64,000 nt of DNA from Krasilnikovia cinnamomea (lineage in GTDB: Bacteria; Actinomycetota; Actinomycetes; Mycobacteriales; Micromonosporaceae): positions 4,588,001 through 4,652,000 of the forward strand of contig NZ_SHKY01000001.1 in NCBI RefSeq assembly GCF_004217545.1, given 5' to 3'. The notes under the pieces are model-generated. The model did not search any database. It worked only from the letters and a program-made list of their open reading frames with translations, and was not told the origin of the DNA. Each line of letters begins with the position of its first letter. Position 1 is the stretch's first letter. Position numbers and translations under genes: made by a program. Positions 59,640-64,000 of this stretch are shown here, in pieces.

Positions 59640-59915
59640 TCAGTGGACGCCGTAGACCGCGTCGACGACGCCGAGTGCCCAGGTCATCCGCCGGGCGGCG
59701 GTGGTGGGGTACTCGCCGTACTCGCCGGCGACGTCGGCGGCGCAGCCCTTGACGCCGCCGTGGCTGCGCAGTGCCGTCCGGATGGCCGAGGTGACCTCCG
59801 AGCGACTCGGCGCGACACCGGTCGGCAGGGTGCTCATGTACAGCGCCTCCGCGCGGGCGGCGGTCAGCGGGGCAGTCACGGTGCCGGTGCTCTGCGGGGC
59901 CGTCATGGTGCTCAT
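59640..59915 (-). CDS. Small hypothetical protein
   Basis: A 91-residue soluble protein that I do not recognise. A Thr/Ala-rich start is followed by AARAEALYMSTLPTGVAPSRSEVTSAIRTALRSHGGVKGCAADVAGEYGEYPTTAARRMTWAL, an all-helical pattern suggesting a small DNA- or partner-binding fold. GGGAGG sits 8 nt before the ATG. Confidence 0.7.
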   Translation of the reverse strand: MSTMTAPQSTGTVTAPLTAARAEALYMSTLPTGVAPSRSEVTSAIRTALRSHGGVKGCAADVAGEYGEYPTTAARRMTWALGVVDAVYGVH

Positions 59916-59999
59916 CTCGGGGTCCTCCCTCCAGCGGGTCATACACCCAGAAGAGCCCCGGACGCCGCGATACGTACACCGAGTTTTGTCAGCTGGCGG

Positions 60000-60230
60000 T
60001 CAGTCGTGCGCGGCCCGCGCCGGGCCGGAGCGCACCACGAGGTGTTCCAGCAGGTCCTTGGTCGCCGCGGTGACGGCGGTCACAGCGGCGTCGAACGCCT
60101 GCGCGTTGTGCGCGGCCGGGGCCCGGAAACCCGAGATCTTGCGTACGTACTGCAGCGCGGCGGCGCGGATCTCGGCGTCGGTGACATCACTGGTGTACGG
60201 CTCGCGCAGGGTCTTGATGCTTCGGCACAT
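60000..60230 (-). CDS. DUF2277-family protein
   Basis: A 76-residue protein beginning MCRSIKTLREPYTSDVTDAEIRAAALQYVRKISGFRAPAAHNAQAFDAAV, the hallmark of DUF2277, common in actinobacteria and of unknown function. The MCRSIK start fixes the ATG at 60230 even though its ribosome site is weak. Confidence 0.9.
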   Translation of the reverse strand: MCRSIKTLREPYTSDVTDAEIRAAALQYVRKISGFRAPAAHNAQAFDAAVTAVTAATKDLLEHLVVRSGPARAAHD

Positions 60231-60277
60231 GAGCCCATCGTCGCCCCGTGCCCGCGCGCCGCAAAACCGGTCACCGC

Positions 60278-60808
60278 CTACAGCGGGCGCGCCCGCACGT
60301 GGTCGTCGTGCCACTGTTCGCCGACCAGGAAGCGCTTGTTCCCGATCACGTCGAAGCCGTGCTTGGCGTAGAACCGGGCGGCCCGTACGTTGCGCTGGTT
60401 CACCCCCAGCCAGCAGGTCAACGCGCCGGAGCCCGCCGCCGCCTCCAGCGTGGCGGCCATCAGCGCGGCGGCGGCGCCGCTGCCGTGGCTGCCCTCCAGG
60501 ACGTAGAACTTGCTCAGCTCGATGCTGGGCCGCGCCGTGACGACCGCGCGCACGTCCGCGTCGGCGATCGGGCCGGACACCAGCATCGCGTAGCCGACCG
60601 GCTTGCCGTCGTCCTCGGCCACCAGCAGGATCCGGTCACCGTCCGCGAGATATTCGGCGAAGCGCTCCGTGGACAGGTTCCGCGCGACGAACGCCTCGAC
60701 GTCGGACTGGGGGGTGCCGGGCGGGCAGGCCAGGCCGAACGTGCGGGCGGCGACGTCGTGCAACTCGGCCTCGTCGCCCGCGACCGCGCGGCGCGTGGTG
60801 ATCGGCAT
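60278..60808 (-). CDS. GNAT-family N-acetyltransferase
   Basis: A 176-residue acetyltransferase. It shows ITTRRAVAGDEAELHDVAARTF, LLVAEDDGKPVGYAMLV, the CoA-binding LEGSHGSGAAAALMAATLEAA and the C-terminal GVNQRNVRAARFYAKHGFDVIGNKRF. The last motif resembles the spermidine/protein acetyltransferase PaiA-type. It is a general GNAT without a context clue. Confidence 0.9.
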   Translation of the reverse strand: MPITTRRAVAGDEAELHDVAARTFGLACPPGTPQSDVEAFVARNLSTERFAEYLADGDRILLVAEDDGKPVGYAMLVSGPIADADVRAVVTARPSIELSKFYVLEGSHGSGAAAALMAATLEAAAGSGALTCWLGVNQRNVRAARFYAKHGFDVIGNKRFLVGEQWHDDHVRARPL

Positions 60809-60922
60809 GGCGCCCACCATAGCCGCCGCCGCGGGCACGCCATGGTCCCGGCGTACGCATGAACTGGAAACAGGCCTTAGAGTCGGGCGGACGGGGGTGG
60901 CGGTCCGGAGCGGAGGGTCGAA

Positions 60923-62464
60923 GTGCGGGGACTCGGCGACGTGATCCCGGTGCCGGCGCGGGTGCGGCCGGTCCCGGCGGCGGCCTTCACGGTCGGCCCG
61001 GGTACGGCGGTCCGCGCCGCACCCGGCGCGGCGGCGGTCGCGGACCATCTGGCCGAGGCGCTGCGGGCGGCCACCGGATATCCGGCGCCGGTGCTGGGTG
61101 AAGCGGCCGGGTCTCCGGCGCCGGTGCCGGGTGAAGCGGCCGGGTTTTCGAGGCCGCTGCCGGGTGAGGCGGCCCGGCGCCCGGACCCGAGGCGCTCCGA
61201 GGGCGAGATCCGGCTGGGTTTCGAGGACGGTCACGGCGACGAGGGGTACCGGCTCGACGTGCGCGCCGACGCGGTGACCGTGGCGGCGCAGACGCCGGCG
61301 GGCCTGTTCGCGGCGGTGCAGACCCTGCGCCAGTTCCTGCCGGTCGCCGGTGCGGGCGACGCCGTGCTGCCGGGCGGCCGGATCGAGGACCGGCCCCGGT
61401 ACGCCTACCGCGGCGCGATGCTGGACCTGGCCCGGCACTTCTTCACCCCCGACGAGGTGCGCTCGTTCATCGACGCGATCGCCCAATTCAAGATCAATCA
61501 TCTGCATCTGCACCTGACCGACGACCAGGGGTGGCGGCTGGAGATCGCGGGCTGGCCCCGGCTGACCGAGGTCGGCGGCGGCCCCGGCACGGGCGTCGAC
61601 GGCGCCGGCCCCGGTTTCCTCACCGCCGCCGGGTACGCCGAGCTGGTCGCGTACGCGGCGGACCGGTTCGTCACCGTCGTGCCGGAGATCGACATGCCCG
61701 GGCACGTCAACGCCGCCCAGGTGGCGTACCCGGAGCTGACCCGCGACGGCGCCGCGGTGGCGCCGCGCCACGACCGGGCCGTGGGCTACAGCTCACTGTG
61801 CGTCGACCGGGAGCAGACGTACGCGTTCGTCGAGGACGTCATCCGCGAGGTCGCGGCGCTGACTCCCGGGCTGTACCTGCACATCGGCGGCGACGAGGCC
61901 GACGCCACCGGCGCCGAGGCCTACCGCACCTTCCTGCACCGGGTGCTGCCCCTGGTCGCCAAGTACGGCAAGCGCGCGATCGGCTGGCACGAGGTGGCCG
62001 CGGTGGAGCTGCCCGACACCGTGGTGCCGCAGTTCTGGCGTACCGCGGCGGACGACGCCGGGGTGGCCCGTGCCGTGGCCGGGGGCTGCCAGGTCATCAT
62101 GTCCCCGGCAGACCGCACCTACCTCGACATGAAGTACGAAGCGGACAGCCCGCTCGGCCTCGACTGGGCCGGGACCCTCGACGTGACCAGGGCATACGAC
62201 TGGGATCCGGCGACCCGGCTGCCCGGCGTCGGCGAGCGGGCCGTGCTCGGGGTCGAGGCTCCGCTGTGGTCGGAGACGCTGCGCAGCCTCACCGACGCAC
62301 AGACGATGACGTTCCCCCGGCTGGCCGCGATCGCCGAGGTGGCCTGGTCGCCGCAGGCCGCCCGGGACTGGGAGTCGTTCCGTCGCCGCCTGGCCGCGTT
62401 CGGGCCACGCTGGACGGCGCAGGGCGTCACCTACCACCGTTCACCCGAGATCCCCTGGGCGTGA
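60923..62464 (+). CDS. Beta-N-acetylhexosaminidase (GH20)
   Basis: A 513-residue glycoside hydrolase family 20 enzyme. It has an N-terminal alpha/beta domain (about 1-150), the start of the barrel YRGAMLDLARHFFTPDEVRSFID and NHLHLHLTDDQGWRLEI, VVPEIDMPGHVNAAQ, and the catalytic Asp-Glu pair in HIGGDEAD (about 322). No signal peptide is seen, so it is likely cytoplasmic. The GTG start has GGAGG at 6 nt. A three-copy 33-bp repeat inserts an Ala/Pro/Gly-rich loop in the N-terminal domain. Confidence 0.94.
   Translation: MRGLGDVIPVPARVRPVPAAAFTVGPGTAVRAAPGAAAVADHLAEALRAATGYPAPVLGEAAGSPAPVPGEAAGFSRPLPGEAARRPDPRRSEGEIRLGFEDGHGDEGYRLDVRADAVTVAAQTPAGLFAAVQTLRQFLPVAGAGDAVLPGGRIEDRPRYAYRGAMLDLARHFFTPDEVRSFIDAIAQFKINHLHLHLTDDQGWRLEIAGWPRLTEVGGGPGTGVDGAGPGFLTAAGYAELVAYAADRFVTVVPEIDMPGHVNAAQVAYPELTRDGAAVAPRHDRAVGYSSLCVDREQTYAFVEDVIREVAALTPGLYLHIGGDEADATGAEAYRTFLHRVLPLVAKYGKRAIGWHEVAAVELPDTVVPQFWRTAADDAGVARAVAGGCQVIMSPADRTYLDMKYEADSPLGLDWAGTLDVTRAYDWDPATRLPGVGERAVLGVEAPLWSETLRSLTDAQTMTFPRLAAIAEVAWSPQAARDWESFRRRLAAFGPRWTAQGVTYHRSPEIPWA
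61082..61180 (+). repeat. 33-bp tandem repeat x3 inside the GH20 gene
   Basis: Three in-frame 33-bp units (61082-61114, 61115-61147, 61148-61180) encode PAPVLGEAAGS, PAPVPGEAAGF and SRPLPGEAARR. Units 1 and 2 are nearly identical, unit 3 is diverged. They form a flexible surface loop and may vary in number between strains. Confidence 0.8.
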
Positions 62465-62497
62465 CGGCGCGGCCGGGGCGCCTCTAGGCTTGCCCGC

Positions 62498-64000
62498 GTG
62501 AACGGGCACGGCGTGCGGGCGATGACGTCGGCCGTCGCGCTGGCCGGGTTCCTCGCCGTCGCGGTGGCCCAGCTCGCGTTCGTGGCGGTGCTGGTCCTGC
62601 TGCTGCTGGCGATGCTGCCCGGCGCGCTCGCCGCGCGGGTCGGCGCGCCGCTGTGCATGGCCACGGTCGGGGTGCTGGCGTACGCGACGTGGCAGGCCCT
62701 GCGCGCCCGGCACGCCCAGCCCACCGGGGTGCCGGTGAGCCGCGCCGACGCCCCCCACCTGTGGGAACTGGTGGACGCCGCCGCGCGGGCCGCCGGGACC
62801 CGGGCGCCGGACACCGTCACCGTCGTCGCGGAGGCCGCCGCCACGCTGCGCGAGCGCAGCCGCCTGCTGGGGCTGATCGGCGGCCGCCGCGACCTGTACC
62901 TGGGGCTGCCGCTGCTGCAGGCATGGGACGTCCCGCGCCTGCGCGCGGTCGTGGCGCACGAGCTGGCCCACTTCTCCGGCCGGGACGCGCGGCTCGCCCC
63001 GCTGGCGTACCGGGGACGGGTGGCGGTCGGCCGCGGCATCCCCCGGATCCGCCGGGGCAACCCCGCCGGGCCGGTGCTGCGCGCGTACGCCCGGCTGTAC
63101 CGGCGGCTCGACGCGCCGTTCAGCCGGGCCCAGGAGTTCGCCGCCGATCGGGTCGCCGCCGAGTTCGCCGGTACCGCGGCCACCGCCGCGGTGCTCACCG
63201 ACCTGCCCACCCTGGACGCCCTGCAACGCCTGTTCCGCGCCGAGTACGTCGCCCCCGGCTGGCAGGCCGGGCACACCCCGGACGACCTGTTCGGCGGCTT
63301 CCTGCGGATGCTGGCCGCGCGCGCCGACGAGGCGGCCCGGTTGCGCGCCCGGCCGCTGCCCGACCCGGGACCGTGGGACACCCACCCGCCGAGGGCCGAG
63401 CGCCTCGCCGCGCTTCCGGCGGTCCCCGAGCCCCCGCCGGGGCCCGCGGCCGAGCCGGTGCCCGACCTGCCCGGCCTGGGGCGGGCGCTGCAGGCGGTCG
63501 CGTACCCGCCGCAGGGGCGCACCGCCGTGGACTGGGACACCTTCTTCGGCGCGGCCCGCACCTCCGAGATGGAACGGGAGGCCGGTGCCGCCCTGGCGAC
63601 CATCTCCCGCGCCGCCGGGACGCCCGTGACCAGCGCGGCCGACGTACTCGACCTCGCCGCGGACGGACGGCTACGCAAGGTCGCGGAGTCGGTCCTGCCA
63701 GACCTGCCCGCCGACGAGGCCGCCGCCCGGGAGGTGGAGCTGGTCACCCTGCTGCTGGCGCTCGCCGCGCTGCGCAGCGGCGTCGCCCGATGGCGGCACA
63801 ACTGGACGGGTACGGCCGAACTCGTCACCCTCGACGGCGGCCACCTCGACCTGTCCGGGCCCGCGGCCCTGGTCGCCGACCCCGCCACGGTCGCCGAGGC
63901 CCGGGACCGGCTGGCAGCGCTGGGTGTCGACCCGGCCGCGACCGGCGACCGGTCGGCCGACGGCCGGGCGGAGGTCGTCGGCGGGGTGGTCAACCTGGTG
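62498..64000 (+). CDS. M48-type membrane metallopeptidase (partial, runs off the end)
   Basis: At least 501 residues with the frame open to the last base. Two N-terminal membrane helices (VALAGFLAVAVAQLAFVAVLVLLLLAM; LCMATVGVLAYATW) precede a zinc-protease domain with HELAH in VVAHELAHFSGRD (about 153) and the later Glu in RAQEFAADRVAAE. These define the M48 (HtpX/Ste24-like) layout. The C-terminal part has a Pro-rich stretch and a region unlike HtpX. The GTG start at 62498 lacks a strong ribosome site; ATG at 62522 is an alternative. Confidence 0.85.
   Translation, partial: MNGHGVRAMTSAVALAGFLAVAVAQLAFVAVLVLLLLAMLPGALAARVGAPLCMATVGVLAYATWQALRARHAQPTGVPVSRADAPHLWELVDAAARAAGTRAPDTVTVVAEAAATLRERSRLLGLIGGRRDLYLGLPLLQAWDVPRLRAVVAHELAHFSGRDARLAPLAYRGRVAVGRGIPRIRRGNPAGPVLRAYARLYRRLDAPFSRAQEFAADRVAAEFAGTAATAAVLTDLPTLDALQRLFRAEYVAPGWQAGHTPDDLFGGFLRMLAARADEAARLRARPLPDPGPWDTHPPRAERLAALPAVPEPPPGPAAEPVPDLPGLGRALQAVAYPPQGRTAVDWDTFFGAARTSEMEREAGAALATISRAAGTPVTSAADVLDLAADGRLRKVAESVLPDLPADEAAAREVELVTLLLALAALRSGVARWRHNWTGTAELVTLDGGHLDLSGPAALVADPATVAEARDRLAALGVDPAATGDRSADGRAEVVGGVVNLV

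Noticed and set aside
1..64000. CRISPR arrays
   Set aside because: No regularly spaced repeat-spacer pattern was seen; the only tandem repeat found is the 33-bp coding repeat in the GH20 gene.

Overview
The window is very GC-rich (roughly 70% or more by eye), with dense GTG/ATG starts, 4-nt stop/start overlaps and actinobacterial gene families: an AfsR-like SARP regulator, an AlpA-type HTH, and a DhaK/DhaM relic. It looks like an actinomycete chromosome, most likely of the Micromonosporaceae type. That placement is inference from gene style, not from a marker gene.

Left half (1-27.2 kb): a specialised-metabolite locus with two divergent arms around a 726-bp regulatory gap (9353-10078). The minus-strand arm is one tightly coupled operon: acylating aldehyde dehydrogenase, 4-hydroxy-2-oxovalerate aldolase, JmjC/cupin oxygenase, alpha-oxoamine-synthase-like PLP enzyme, CitE/HpcH lyase, ornithine-cyclodeaminase-like protein, ATP-grasp-like ligase, MaoC hydratase, M24 peptidase-like protein, then the start of a probable transporter. 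The plus-strand arm encodes a flavin amine N-hydroxylase, a diaminobutyrate-type aminotransferase, a MetA-like acyltransferase, an aspartate kinase, an MFS exporter, a C-A-T-TE NRPS module and a stand-alone thioesterase. Together these suggest an aspartate-derived, N-hydroxylated diaminobutyrate-type building block loaded by a single NRPS module. Directly downstream, a large SARP regulator is followed by a compact RiPP cassette: a 75-aa precursor candidate, a B12-type radical SAM RiPP enzyme with a TTG start overlapping the precursor stop, and a GNAT acetyltransferase.

Middle (27-44 kb): a solute-binding protein beside a STAND-like ATPase, a secreted CAP protein, a hypothetical protein, and an AlpA/MerR pair divergent from an aldo/keto reductase with a textbook MerR-type 19-bp-spacer promoter. 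A glycan locus follows (34.7-43.3 kb): a two-domain glycosyltransferase, a DegT aminotransferase, a Gfo/Idh dehydrogenase, a second glycosyltransferase, a nucleotide-sugar dehydrogenase and a hexapeptide N-acetyltransferase. These four sugar enzymes match the route to UDP-2,3-diacetamido-2,3-dideoxy uronic acid. Next come a dodecin and a decayed dihydroxyacetone kinase (dhaK/dhaM) relic.

Right part (44-64 kb): a CheY-like receiver, a YdeI-like protein, a cytochrome P450, and a small tRNA/HNH cassette (tRNA-Gly, tRNA-Trp and an odd tRNA-like gene with a GAG anticodon). Then a possible 34-aa protein with its own terminator, a PaaK-like adenylating enzyme, pxpABC 5-oxoprolinase, YccF, a TPR-GGDEF diguanylate cyclase, a flippase fused to a condensation-like acyltransferase domain, CorA, small DUF proteins, a GNAT, a GH20 hexosaminidase and an M48 peptidase that runs off the end.

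A short hairpin family (TTGAAGAGTTC arms) occurs three times between 33.6 and 46.8 kb. Function calls rest on reading motifs and general family knowledge. No searches were run.
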